From positions 62,001-126,000 of the forward strand of contig CAAFUN010000003.1 of assembly GCA_900766195.1 (NCBI GenBank): DNA of 64,000 bases. Direction: 5' to 3'. Shown here in pieces: positions 8,945-17,709 of this stretch. Both the position numbers and the translations under genes were made by a program. The stretch's first letter is position 1. Each line of letters starts with the position of its first letter. Source of the DNA: an uncultured Bacteroides sp. Its GTDB lineage: Bacteria > Bacteroidota > Bacteroidia > Bacteroidales > Bacteroidaceae. Under the pieces are notes generated by a model. That model was given only the letters and a program-made list of their open reading frames with translations. It was not told the DNA's origin and ran no database searches.

Positions 8945-9859
8945 TCAGTCAGAATCCTCTGATTCTATATCGGATTCAGTTTTAGCACCAGAGGACGCAT
9001 TTTTTATTATACTCAGTTTTTCACCACTAGCGGCTCTTTTACGCAAAGAACGCGGTGTATCTCCAAAAGAGTCTTTACAAAAATGGGCAAAGTGAGATAA
9101 AGAGTCAAATCCGTAACGGGCACAGATAACAGAAATACGGTCATTGGTAAATTGCAAGTCATTTAATACACCTTCGCGTTTTTTATCAAGAACCCACTCA
9201 TAAACGGGCATATCATACAAGTTCTTAAAAAGACGGCGGAAAGTAGTAGTAGTATAACCACCTAAATGAGCAAACTCTTCTACTGTTTTCACTTTTTCAT
9301 AATTCTGCATAACAAAATATTGAAAACCTTCCGTATAACGGCTGATAGGAAAAAAGAAACGGCTAATCTGCGGCAGGGGATAATAACGTGTCAGGATGTA
9401 AACCAACTCCTCTGATTTTAACCCAAGATACCTGTCACAGGCTATAGGCTGTTCACTAAGATGTTCAAGAATATCATGAAGCACATTGTTCACTTTAGGA
9501 ATTACTGTCAGTGGAGAATAAATTAAAGGTTCTTCCGAATTTTCTATTACTTCTTTATAAGATAATTCACAAACTAAAGGAAGCTCAGTGAACCAATATT
9601 GGACAAATTCCACATCAGTCAAAGCTAACAACTCAACCTTAGAACCTATAGCTTGCAATATAAATTGTTTCTCTTGCAAGGTCGTACCAGGATACTCTTC
9701 ACTATTGATAAGCAGTTCCCCCTTCAGCAAGAATAGAATGAAATTTTGCGTATTCTTTTCAGCTGCAAAATGGGTTCCTTTTAAATATTCGTGATGAACC
9801 CAATTTCCACCATTACTGTGAGAGCAAGAAGCACAATCTATTCGCAGAGTACATTGCAT
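8945..9859 (-). CDS. AraC family transcriptional regulator
   Basis: The ATG at 9859 gives about 304 residues starting MQCTLRIDCASC. A longer frame begins at a TTG at 9961 but would include the predicted promoter (9904-9935), so it is rejected. The N-terminal half resembles a cupin-like sensing domain (LFLLKGELLINSEEYPGTTL). The C-terminal part is a two-helix-turn-helix AraC domain (EEFAHLGGYTTTTFRRLFKN, then ISVICARYGFDSLSHFAHFC followed by GDTPRSLRKR). A Cys/His-rich start (CTLRIDCASCSHS) may bind a metal (inference). It is divergent from the PAP2 phosphatase and lies upstream of sdhCAB on the same strand; its target is unknown. Confidence 0.85.
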   Translation of the reverse strand: MQCTLRIDCASCSHSNGGNWVHHEYLKGTHFAAEKNTQNFILFLLKGELLINSEEYPGTTLQEKQFILQAIGSKVELLALTDVEFVQYWFTELPLVCELSYKEVIENSEEPLIYSPLTVIPKVNNVLHDILEHLSEQPIACDRYLGLKSEELVYILTRYYPLPQISRFFFPISRYTEGFQYFVMQNYEKVKTVEEFAHLGGYTTTTFRRLFKNLYDMPVYEWVLDKKREGVLNDLQFTNDRISVICARYGFDSLSHFAHFCKDSFGDTPRSLRKRAASGEKLSIIKNASSGAKTESDIESEDSD

Positions 9860-9903
9860 ATTATTCGTCCTAAAAACAAGATATGAAGTTATTAATGAAA
9901 AAA

Positions 9904-9950
9904 CAAAGATAATTTTTTTTCGGACACTTAAGCAATTTAAACTATCTTTG
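9904..9950. promoter_or_regulatory. Overlapping divergent promoters for AraC regulator and PAP2 phosphatase
   Basis: Minus strand: TTG (9935-9933), a 21-base spacer and TATCTTTG (9911-9904) drive the AraC gene with a leader of about 40 bases. Plus strand: TATCTTTG at 9943-9950 lies 24 bases before the phosphatase ATG, with only a weak -33 element. The two promoters lie back to back, so occupancy of one could affect the other. Confidence 0.6.
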
Positions 9951-9974
9951 TCAATAAACAAAGCCTAAAAAAAC

Positions 9975-10577
9975 ATGAAAAGAGTTGCACTGCTTACTTT
10001 ATTCATCTCTATAACAGTATCATGTGTCTATGCGCAAAACTGGGATATTAACACACTACACAAAATAAATAACTGGGATGGTAAATTTATCCGCAACTAT
10101 AACAGAACAATATCACGAACTGAACCCTATATCGCTGTTGGTGTTCCAACGTCAATGCTGGTGCTGGCTTTAGTCAACAATAACAAAGCATTGCTAGAAG
10201 ATGCCATTTATACCAGTACAAGTGTGGTGGAAACTTTTGCCATCACTTACGGAATGAAATATCTAATCAATCGCAAACGACCATACGATCGGTATCCGGA
10301 AAAAGTGTATGCCTACAGCCATGAAAGTAGTCCTTCATTCCCTTCCGGTCATACCGCTACAGCTTTTGCTTTGGCTACTTCTCTCTGTATAAAATACCCA
10401 AAATGGTATATCATTGCTCCAACGGCAGCATGGGCCTGTTCAGTGGGAATATCACGAATGAGCGAAGGTGTCCATTACCCGTCGGACGTCATAGCCGGAG
10501 CTGTAATTGGTGCCGGATGTGCTGTCTTGAACATTTACGTCAACCGCTGGCTCAACAAAGCTTTATTAGGGAATTAG
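9975..10577 (+). CDS. PAP2 family phosphatase
   Basis: The 200-residue protein begins with a signal peptide (to about residue 20, CVYAQN). It carries the three PAP2 signature motifs: KYLINRKRP, then SFPSGHTATAF, then SRMSEGVHYPSDVIAG. These supply the Lys/Arg, Ser-Gly-His and Arg-His-Asp residues of the lipid phosphatase/haloperoxidase active site. It probably dephosphorylates an undecaprenyl- or phosphatidyl-type lipid phosphate on the periplasmic side, though the substrate cannot be read from sequence. Confidence 0.9.
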   Translation: MKRVALLTLFISITVSCVYAQNWDINTLHKINNWDGKFIRNYNRTISRTEPYIAVGVPTSMLVLALVNNNKALLEDAIYTSTSVVETFAITYGMKYLINRKRPYDRYPEKVYAYSHESSPSFPSGHTATAFALATSLCIKYPKWYIIAPTAAWACSVGISRMSEGVHYPSDVIAGAVIGAGCAVLNIYVNRWLNKALLGN

Positions 10578-10601
10578 CAATAATGTTCAACATACGATAT
10601 C

Positions 10602-10766
10602 TTAAGAAAGTATCTTAAAGGCTAAATAAGTAAGTATAAGAATAAAAATCAAAGCTCTCCAAAAATTGATTTTCCGTTCTCTTACATAATCTGTCCACAG
10701 TTTGTAGCAAATACAAACTTGAATAATACCCAGAAAGACGTATACGACTAATTCTATCGGAGACAT
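10602..10766 (-). CDS. Small two-helix membrane protein coupled to the S41 protease
   Basis: A 54-codon frame starts at an ATG one base after the TGA of the S41 protease gene (TGATATG) and ends at TAA 10604-10602. The product begins MSPIELVVYVFLGIIQ. It has two hydrophobic helices, about residues 4-23 and 37-53, joined by a charged loop containing DYVRERK. The tight spacing implies translational coupling. It does not match a family I can name. The frame ends 24 bases from the convergent PAP2 gene, so it fills the only space available between them. Confidence 0.6.
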   Translation of the reverse strand: MSPIELVVYVFLGIIQVCICYKLWTDYVRERKINFWRALIFILILTYLAFKILS

Positions 10767-10767
10767 A

Positions 10768-12426
10768 TCACTTCAAAAGCTTTTGGTATTCATTGGAATT
10801 CAGTACTTCCAAAGCCCGAATTACACTATTGTTAGATTGGTTCATGATTTCAAAATATTCGTTCATATCCCACAAATCACGAGCAACAAGTGCTTTTAAC
10901 TGCATCTTGATTAACGGTAGAGAGCTTTCATATTGTTTTTTATCAAAAACAATTTTCTCTTTATCTGCTAATTCTTTCATTTCCGAGAGTATATCATCAC
11001 CGATTTCAAAGTTTGCTTTAAAAGTCTCAAACTTCGTATACTTTTGTTGTAACTCTTTTCGATGTCCCTCTATATATTTCATTGTAGTACGGATAATGAC
11101 GCCTCTTGCCACCAAATTCCGATGATAATCACTATACTGAGTCGTATCTATAGGAACAAAATAATCGGGCATTATTCCACCTCCCCCATACACTGTGCGA
11201 TGTAACTTTTTTGTATAACATTTTAAAGAGTCAGCAAAATGAATACTATCTGCATGCATCATTTCACCCCGATTAAAACGGTCTATTAAATCTTGATTAT
11301 ACTTATCTTTATTGCTATCGCTTTTAGCTTTTTCACTAACATTGTTTTCTTGTGTAGAATTCCTTCCAGTCAGAGTGACATCAACTGTACTTTCATAAGG
11401 TTTTTGAATACAACGACCTGATGGAGTATAATAGCGTGCAATTGTTAATCGTATCATAGATCCATCCGGCAAATCAATAGGCCGTTGTACCAACCCTTTG
11501 CCGAAAGTACGACGACCAACGACAGCACCTCTATCCCAGTCTTGTATAGCCCCTGTAACAATTTCGCTAGCAGACGCAGAATATTCATCAACAAGAACAA
11601 TGAGACGTCCCGTCTTAAATTTACCAATTCCTTTTGCATAAAAGTTACTGCGCGGTGAAACTCTTCCCTGTGTATATACTATCAGTTCTTTTTGACCTAA
11701 AAGTTCATCAGCCAAATCAATGGCTGCATTCAGATATCCTCCGCCATTACCTTGCAAATCAAGAATTAAGTCCTTCATCCCTTTCTTTTGAAGTTCCCTA
11801 AGGGCTTTCACAAATTCTTCTCCTGTAGTAGCAGCAAAACGATTAATCCTAATATATCCAATTTTAGGTTGAATCATATAAGAGGCATCGAGGCTGTAAA
11901 TAGGGATTTTATCACGTTTGACTGTAAAATATAGAAGACCATTCACTCCCCTACGAACAATGGTAAGCTTTACTTCTGAATCTTTAGGCCCGCGTAAACG
12001 ACTCATAATATCTTCCGTAGACATTTTCACGCCTGCGATGGACGTATCATTAACAGCAACAATCCTATCGCCGGCCAAAATTCCGACCTTTTCCGAAGGT
12101 CCGTTACTTACCGGCTGAACAACCAAAAGAGTATCTTCCATCATTTGGAACTGAACTCCAATACCTTCAAAGTTTCCTTGCAGAGGCTCATTCATTTTTT
12201 TCACCTCATCCACATCACTATAAGTAGAATGCGGATCCAACTGTGCCAACATTTTAATGATTGCGGCATCAACCAGCTTATTTTCATCTACGGTATCTAC
12301 ATAAAGATTAGCGATTGCAAACTCAGCCATTTGCAGTTTGCGAGCCGGCATATTATTGGTATTCTGAGCTTTTACAAAAAAGCTTATAACGCAAAGACAA
12401 ACGACGAACGTAAATATTTTCTTCAT
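10768..12426 (-). CDS. S41 family C-terminal processing protease
   Basis: The 552-residue protein has a signal peptide (1-20) and a PDZ domain (FEGIGVQFQM ... VSNGPSEKVGILAGDRIVAV, about 90-170). The tail-specific protease core contains DLQGNGGGYLNAAIDLADEL, the catalytic-Ser motif EYSASASEIV and the catalytic-Lys motif RTFGKGLVQ. It belongs to the CtpA/Prc group and should cut C-termini of periplasmic or lipid-anchored proteins. The C-terminal 150 residues are helical, as in other Bacteroidota members. It lies about 50 bases downstream of coaD and is directly followed by the small membrane protein gene. Confidence 0.93.
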   Translation of the reverse strand: MKKIFTFVVCLCVISFFVKAQNTNNMPARKLQMAEFAIANLYVDTVDENKLVDAAIIKMLAQLDPHSTYSDVDEVKKMNEPLQGNFEGIGVQFQMMEDTLLVVQPVSNGPSEKVGILAGDRIVAVNDTSIAGVKMSTEDIMSRLRGPKDSEVKLTIVRRGVNGLLYFTVKRDKIPIYSLDASYMIQPKIGYIRINRFAATTGEEFVKALRELQKKGMKDLILDLQGNGGGYLNAAIDLADELLGQKELIVYTQGRVSPRSNFYAKGIGKFKTGRLIVLVDEYSASASEIVTGAIQDWDRGAVVGRRTFGKGLVQRPIDLPDGSMIRLTIARYYTPSGRCIQKPYESTVDVTLTGRNSTQENNVSEKAKSDSNKDKYNQDLIDRFNRGEMMHADSIHFADSLKCYTKKLHRTVYGGGGIMPDYFVPIDTTQYSDYHRNLVARGVIIRTTMKYIEGHRKELQQKYTKFETFKANFEIGDDILSEMKELADKEKIVFDKKQYESSLPLIKMQLKALVARDLWDMNEYFEIMNQSNNSVIRALEVLNSNEYQKLLK

Positions 12427-12476
12427 TAACTTGATTGTTTAATCCTTAATGCACAAGATCATAAAAGGATGTTATT

Positions 12477-12929
12477 CTAAATATTCATTCCTTCCGGAAT
12501 AAATCTACTGATATCTTTTCCATATTGCAACAACTCGCGCACTATTGTAGAACTGATACAAGTTAGTTCAGGCTCTGTGAAAAGTAGAATAGTCTCTACC
12601 CCGGCCAATTTGCGATTAACATCAGCAATGGTTTCCTCATATTCAAAATCCTTCACTGTACGTATACCACGTATAATAAATTCGGCCTCTACCTTACGGG
12701 CAAAGTCTATTGTCAAACAATCATACGAAGCTACACTAACACGTTTGTCCGCTGCGTATAACTCTTTAATCATAGCTACGCGTTTTGCAACAGGGAAATA
12801 AGTATTCTTATTATCATTTACCCCTATTCCTATTACTATCTCATCCATAAAGCTCAAAGCTCTTTTGACAATGGAATAATGTCCTATAGTAAACGGATCA
12901 AAGGTTCCGGGAAAAATGGCTTTTTTCAT
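12477..12929 (-). CDS. coaD: Phosphopantetheine adenylyltransferase
   Basis: The 150-residue enzyme transfers AMP from ATP to 4'-phosphopantetheine, the penultimate step of coenzyme A synthesis. It shows the nucleotidyltransferase start AIFPGTFDPFTIGHYSIV with the TIGH form of the HxGH motif. The family C-terminal motif ISSTIVRELL is also present. Its ATG overlaps the parE stop by four bases, so translation is coupled to parE. Confidence 0.96.
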   Translation of the reverse strand: MKKAIFPGTFDPFTIGHYSIVKRALSFMDEIVIGIGVNDNKNTYFPVAKRVAMIKELYAADKRVSVASYDCLTIDFARKVEAEFIIRGIRTVKDFEYEETIADVNRKLAGVETILLFTEPELTCISSTIVRELLQYGKDISRFIPEGMNI

Positions 12930-14887
12930 GAGGCAATATCTTCTTCAATAACCAGATTATTAATAATAAAAGTCTGGCGTTCCATTGTATTCTTTCCCAT
13001 ATAGAATTCAAGAAGCTCCTTTACTAAATCAGTCTTGCGCAAAGAAACTTGTTCCAGACGCATATCTTTTCCTATAAAATGTCTGAATTCATCTGGAGAG
13101 ATCTCTCCTAATCCTTTGAACCTTGTAATTTCTGGATTAGGGCCCAATTCATCGATCGCTTTTACCCGCTCTTCATCCGTATAGCAATAAGTAGTTTTTT
13201 TCTTATTCCTTACACGAAAAAGTGGAGTCTGCAGAATATAGACATGTCCTTTTTTTATTAAATCAGGGAAGAACTGTAGAAAAAAAGTAATCAGAAGTAG
13301 CCTGATATGCATACCATCTACATCTGCATCAGTTGCAACAATCACTTTATTGTATCGCAGACCTTCTATTCCATCTTCAATATTGAGGGCAGCCTGCAAG
13401 AGGTTAAATTCTTCATTTTCATAGACTATTTTCTTAGTTAATCCATAAGAATTCAAGGGCTTCCCACGTAAACTAAAAACAGCCTGTGTATTCACATCCC
13501 GGCTTTTGGTGATAGAACCACTTGCCGAATCACCCTCTGTGATGAAGATACACGAATCTGCCTCTTTATCCTTGCCTTTGGCATCGCTCAAATGAAAACG
13601 ACAGTCACGTAGTTTTCTATTATGAAGGTTAGCCTTTTTAGCACGCTCTCTGGCCAACTTGGTAACACCTGCAATTGCTTTCCTCTCTTTTTCAGAATCT
13701 TGTATCTTTTGAAGCATAACTTCCGATACAAGTGGATTTTTATGAAGATAGTTATCAACCTCAGTCTTAATAAAATCGCCGACATACTTGCTTACACTCA
13801 CACCTCCTGGAGACATAGACGGCGAACCTAGTTTTGTTTTTGTCTGTCCTTCAAACTGAGGTTCTTCAACGTTAATAGCTATTGCAGCTACTATACCGTT
13901 ACGAATATCTGCGAAATCCTGATTCTTATTATAAAATTCTTTTATAGTACGGGCTAAATGCTCCTTTAATGCACTTTGATGAGTACCTCCTTGAGTGGTA
14001 TGTTGCCCATTGACAAAAGAATAGTATTCTTCACCATATTGATTTGTATGTGTAAAAGCAATCTCAATATCCTCGCCTTTTAAATGTATGATATCATATA
14101 AACCCTGCGCGGTCATGTTATCATTCAACAGGTCTTCCAACCCGTGACGTGAGATAATGCGCTGTCCATTATAGATAATCGATAAACCAGTGTTGAGATA
14201 GGTATAATTTCTCAATAATGTCTCAATAAAGCTATTCTGAAAAACATAATTCAGGAAAAGAGAACCATCTGGTTCAAAGAAGATATAAGTACCGCTTTCT
14301 TTATCTGAATCTTCGGTGGTATCGCTTTTTAGAATTCCTTTTTCAAAAATTGCAGTACGGACTTTCCCATCTCGAAAGCTACGAACTTCAAAAAAACGGC
14401 TAAGTGCATTAACAGCTTTTATACCCACTCCGTTTAAGCCTACGCTCTTCTTAAAAGCTTTGCTATCATATTTTCCACCAGTATTCAGCTTACTGACCGC
14501 TTCTATCAACTTCCCTTGAGGAATTCCCCGACCATAATCTCTAACACTTACCCGCAAATTGTCTTCAATAGTGATTTCAATTCGCTTCCCAGCACCCATC
14601 TTAAATTCGTCAATGCTGTTGTCCATCACTTCCTTCAGCAACACATAGATACCGTCGTCTCCTTGAGCCCCATCTCCCAAGCGCCCAATGTACATACCCG
14701 AACGAACACGAATGTGCTCCATATCATCTAAGTGGCGGATATTATCCTCTGTATACTCGGTTGTTTCCAACGAAGAATGAGAGTCTAAGAAAGAAGAATC
14801 GTCTTGTACATCAGCAGAAGCGGAATCCAATTCTTCATTCTTCATTTTAAATTCTTCGTTCTTTATTCTTAATTCTTCGTCTCTCAT
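12926..14887 (-). CDS. parE: DNA topoisomerase IV subunit B, with odd N-terminal extension
   Basis: The 653-residue type IIA topoisomerase ATPase subunit has a GHKL ATPase domain (EVMDNSIDEFKMGAG; GRGIPQG; GLNGVGIKAVNALS). It also has a transducer domain with QTKTKLGSP and a TOPRIM domain (FITEGDSASGS, VATDADVDGMHIRLLLI). Decatenation would need ParC, not present here. Family similarity begins only at about residue 43 (YTEDNIRHLDD). The first 40 or so residues are an acidic, repetitive extension (RIKNEEFKMKNEELDS) encoded by about 21-base imperfect repeats at 14822-14887. Translation could instead start internally, for example at the Met of MEHIRV (residue 56), though this would trim conserved residues. 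Confidence 0.9.
   Translation of the reverse strand: MRDEELRIKNEEFKMKNEELDSASADVQDDSSFLDSHSSLETTEYTEDNIRHLDDMEHIRVRSGMYIGRLGDGAQGDDGIYVLLKEVMDNSIDEFKMGAGKRIEITIEDNLRVSVRDYGRGIPQGKLIEAVSKLNTGGKYDSKAFKKSVGLNGVGIKAVNALSRFFEVRSFRDGKVRTAIFEKGILKSDTTEDSDKESGTYIFFEPDGSLFLNYVFQNSFIETLLRNYTYLNTGLSIIYNGQRIISRHGLEDLLNDNMTAQGLYDIIHLKGEDIEIAFTHTNQYGEEYYSFVNGQHTTQGGTHQSALKEHLARTIKEFYNKNQDFADIRNGIVAAIAINVEEPQFEGQTKTKLGSPSMSPGGVSVSKYVGDFIKTEVDNYLHKNPLVSEVMLQKIQDSEKERKAIAGVTKLARERAKKANLHNRKLRDCRFHLSDAKGKDKEADSCIFITEGDSASGSITKSRDVNTQAVFSLRGKPLNSYGLTKKIVYENEEFNLLQAALNIEDGIEGLRYNKVIVATDADVDGMHIRLLLITFFLQFFPDLIKKGHVYILQTPLFRVRNKKKTTYCYTDEERVKAIDELGPNPEITRFKGLGEISPDEFRHFIGKDMRLEQVSLRKTDLVKELLEFYMGKNTMERQTFIINNLVIEEDIAS
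14822..14887 (-). repeat. Imperfect 21-base tandem repeat forming the start of parE
   Basis: On the minus strand the first codons of parE contain three related units of the type AAGAAyGAAGAATTnAAA, translated RDEELRI / KNEEFKM / KNEELDS. Such AAGAATTAAGAATGAAGAA-type low-complexity DNA is seen as intergenic repeats in Bacteroides genomes (general knowledge), so this looks like intergenic repeat DNA that has become coding. Confidence 0.6.
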
Positions 14888-14905
14888 TATACTTTTTTCT
14901 TAATT

Positions 14906-16039
14906 CTAAATTTCTTTAATGAATGCTCTTCGACGTTTATGCTGTTCAGTTTCAAAATATTCCCACTGAGCTTGCACTTTTCCATTCTGTTCCAGTTCCG
15001 GATTGCTTTCTGCAAATATAAATCCTAATTTCTGATAAACAGGAATCAAATCGGAAAATAACAAAGCATTAACACCTTTATTCTGATATTCAGGTTTCAC
15101 TGCAACCAACAATAAATCGAGAATTTTTGAACGTCGTCTCATAAAAAGAGCCTTTAAAAGATAATACCATCCAAAAGGCAATAAACGACCATGAGCTTTT
15201 TGTAACGCTACTGACAATGAAGGCATAGAGATACCTACTCCTATTAATTTATCCTCAGCATCGGTAATAAGCGTCACCATTCGCAAATCCACTATAGGCA
15301 AATACATCCTTACATATTGATTTATCTGTCGCTGTGATAAAGCAGAATAACCATATAGAGGGCTATAAGCTTCATTCATTAATTCGAAAATAGCTTGTCC
15401 ATAATCCCTGGCTATTTTTTTTGAAGAGGTATACTTTTTAATTTTAAGATTATATTTGCGCTGTACTAAATCAGCAATTCTTTGATGCTTCTCGGGAATA
15501 GCATTCGGTATATATATCTTAAATTCAAGCCAATCAGCATCTTTAGTAAAGCTCAAACGCTCCATGTGGGAGATGTAGTAAGGATGATTGTAAATAGTAG
15601 CCATGGTACTAAGCTGATCAAAGCCTTCAATTAGCATACCCTCGGCATCAAAATCGGTAAATCCAAGTGGCCCTATTATATGTGTCATACCTCGCTCTTT
15701 ACCCCATTCCTCTACTGTGCGTAAAAGTGCTTCGGAAATCTCATAATCATCAAGAAAATCAATCCAACCAAAACGAACTTCTTTTTTATTCCACCTCTCA
15801 TTGGCTTTATGATTTATAATTGCAGCAATACGCCCCACTATCTCACCATCCCTATATGCCAGAAAATAATCTGCTTCACAAAACTCAAACGCTGCATTTT
15901 TCTTTTTATTAAAGGTATTAAGCATATCATCATAAAGATCGGGAACAGAAAAAGGATTATTCTTATATAATATATAATTAAAACGAATAAACTTCTTCAA
16001 ATCTCTTTTAGCAGAGACTTTTTTAATTGTAATTGTCAT
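14906..16039 (-). CDS. GNAT-fold N-acetyltransferase-like protein
   Basis: The 377-residue protein looks like a tandem GNAT-fold protein. The N-terminal half has YFLAYRDGEIVGRIAAIINH and VRFGWIDFLDDYEISEALL. The C-terminal half has LLLVAVKPEYQNKGVNALLF, resembling the acetyl-CoA-binding motif A. Similar proteins are conserved and uncharacterised in Bacteroidota; the acceptor is unknown. It is 18 bases upstream of parE on the same strand. A TATATTTG box at 16069-16062 is suitably placed to start its transcript. Confidence 0.7.
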   Translation of the reverse strand: MTITIKKVSAKRDLKKFIRFNYILYKNNPFSVPDLYDDMLNTFNKKKNAAFEFCEADYFLAYRDGEIVGRIAAIINHKANERWNKKEVRFGWIDFLDDYEISEALLRTVEEWGKERGMTHIIGPLGFTDFDAEGMLIEGFDQLSTMATIYNHPYYISHMERLSFTKDADWLEFKIYIPNAIPEKHQRIADLVQRKYNLKIKKYTSSKKIARDYGQAIFELMNEAYSPLYGYSALSQRQINQYVRMYLPIVDLRMVTLITDAEDKLIGVGISMPSLSVALQKAHGRLLPFGWYYLLKALFMRRRSKILDLLLVAVKPEYQNKGVNALLFSDLIPVYQKLGFIFAESNPELEQNGKVQAQWEYFETEQHKRRRAFIKEI

Positions 16040-16061
16040 ATTTATATTGATAATGTGGTAG

Positions 16062-16069
16062 CAAATATA
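16062..16069 (-). promoter_or_regulatory. Predicted -7 box upstream of the GNAT-parE-coaD-S41 cluster
   Basis: TATATTTG on the minus strand, 22 bases upstream of the GNAT ATG. The nearest TTG is 23 bases further upstream, slightly wide of the ideal spacing. Confidence 0.4.
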
Positions 16070-16134
16070 AGTGATTATCTTTAAATTATAAACAATGTTG
16101 TTCTAAAAGCTTTTAAGCCATATTAAGACGAAAT

Positions 16135-17073
16135 CTATTTCAATTCCTTATTAGAAAGAATCTGCTTTACGATTATAGCATCCTTATGTAATTGATCTAT
16201 CAGCATGTCAAGCGTTTCAAACTTTTCTTCCGGTCTCACATAACAGACAAAAGAAATCTTAATATTCTTTCCGTATATATCTGAGTTAAAATCAAAGAGA
16301 TGAGCCTCAATAGTACGATCTGTCCCATTATTTATTGTAGGACGAATCCCAATACTGAGCATTGCTTGATAAGTTCGGTTATCTACAGTGACCAAAACGG
16401 CATATACACCATCAGAAGGAATGACTTTGTCTTCACTGTCAACCTGCAAATTTGCCGTAGGGTATCCTATTTTTCGCCCTAATTGACGTCCACCAACAAC
16501 TGTACCTTCTAAAAAGTAATCGTATCCAAGCAACTCATTCGCTTCTGAAACTCTATCAGTTAATATATAATTCCGAATGCCTGAAGAACTGACAGCTACT
16601 CCCGCATCTGTTTTAAAAGCGCGCATATGAAGCACTTCTATACCCAAATCCTTGCCATATTGCACATAATTCTCAAACCCATCGCTCCTATTATGTCCAA
16701 ACCGATGATCATACCCAATAAGTAATGCTCTCACATTGAATTCATCACGCAGAAGAAGCATAAAATCATGAGCCGATAAAGCAGCTAGCTGCTTTGTAAA
16801 ATCTAATGCAATGCAATAGTCTAGTTTGGTTTTTGACAATAAAGAAAGTTTTTCTTCCCATGTAGTCAGCAGCTTGAAAGGAAGCGTCTCCTTAATAATT
16901 TGTCGGGGATGTTTCGGAAATGTAATGACTGCTGATGCATAATTACGCTGATCGGCTATTTCACAAACTTGCTCTATTAAATAACAATGTCCCAGATGCA
17001 CCCCATCAAAAAAACCAATAGTAGCGACACATGGACGGGGAAGTTCATCCGATTTTAACTGAAGTAATTGCAT
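16135..17073 (-). CDS. ribF: Bifunctional riboflavin kinase/FAD synthetase
   Basis: The 312-residue protein makes FMN from riboflavin and then FAD. The N-terminal FAD synthetase domain shows the nucleotidyltransferase motif ATIGFFDGVHLGHCYLI. An internal VSSSGIRNYI segment is also typical of the family. The C-terminal flavokinase domain shows GRQLGRKIGYPTANL and DGVYAV. Length is normal. It starts 12 bases after the HAD phosphatase gene and is probably co-transcribed with it. Confidence 0.95.
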   Translation of the reverse strand: MQLLQLKSDELPRPCVATIGFFDGVHLGHCYLIEQVCEIADQRNYASAVITFPKHPRQIIKETLPFKLLTTWEEKLSLLSKTKLDYCIALDFTKQLAALSAHDFMLLLRDEFNVRALLIGYDHRFGHNRSDGFENYVQYGKDLGIEVLHMRAFKTDAGVAVSSSGIRNYILTDRVSEANELLGYDYFLEGTVVGGRQLGRKIGYPTANLQVDSEDKVIPSDGVYAVLVTVDNRTYQAMLSIGIRPTINNGTDRTIEAHLFDFNSDIYGKNIKISFVCYVRPEEKFETLDMLIDQLHKDAIIVKQILSNKELK

Positions 17074-17085
17074 TTATTATTTTAA

Positions 17086-17706
17086 TCATAATCCATTAAC
17101 AAACAAATGACTCCAATCCTCACCTGCTTTAGGTGCATACGAAGCAATTCCTAAAGTTTTTGCTGTAGCACAATTCTCGGCAGAGTCATCTATGAAAAAA
17201 GTCTCTTTAGCATCAATATTCGTATCGTTCAATACATATTGGAAAATATCGACATCCGGCTTGGCCATTTTCAGCTCAAAAGACAAATATATCTTATCAA
17301 AAAAATCATTTACAGATAAACCTTTATAAGAAAATGCATTCTGACAGGCCCATTCCCAATGAATAGCATTCGTGTTACTAAGCAAATATACAGTATATCG
17401 TTTTCTCAGTTCCAATAATAAATCTAACTTAGCAGAAGGAATCCCTACAAGAAAACTATTCCATGCACTATTTATTTTATCATCCGGAATATACACATCC
17501 GAAATCTTACGAATCTCATTACGAAATTCGCTACTAGTAATCAAGCCTTTTTCATGTTCCAGAAAGAAACCATGCTGATGATAAACATCAAGCATTGCCT
17601 TCACATGATGTAAGCCCAACTTTGCAAAATTGTCAATGCAACGTTGGCGGTCCAAATCAATTAAGACTCCGCCAAAATCAATAATCAAATTTTTAATTTT
17701 CTTCAT
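17086..17706 (-). CDS. HAD superfamily phosphatase (YihX-like)
   Basis: The 206-residue protein has motif I IIDFGGVLIDLD, where the nucleophile Asp is followed by Gly-Gly instead of a second Asp, as in YihX-type and epoxide-hydrolase-like HAD proteins. Motif II is YLLSNTN, motif III includes KMAKPDVDIF, and motif IV is FIDDSAENCATA. It probably hydrolyses a sugar phosphate such as glucose-1-phosphate, but the substrate is inferred from weak similarity. It lies three bases after the Ca2+ ATPase stop and is likely translated from the same message. Confidence 0.85.
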   Translation of the reverse strand: MKKIKNLIIDFGGVLIDLDRQRCIDNFAKLGLHHVKAMLDVYHQHGFFLEHEKGLITSSEFRNEIRKISDVYIPDDKINSAWNSFLVGIPSAKLDLLLELRKRYTVYLLSNTNAIHWEWACQNAFSYKGLSVNDFFDKIYLSFELKMAKPDVDIFQYVLNDTNIDAKETFFIDDSAENCATAKTLGIASYAPKAGEDWSHLFVNGL

Positions 17707-17709
17707 ATT

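Noticed and set aside
9859..9961. N-terminal extension of the AraC regulator from a TTG at 9961
   Set aside because: It would include the predicted -33/-7 promoter; ATG 9859 gives the usual family start.
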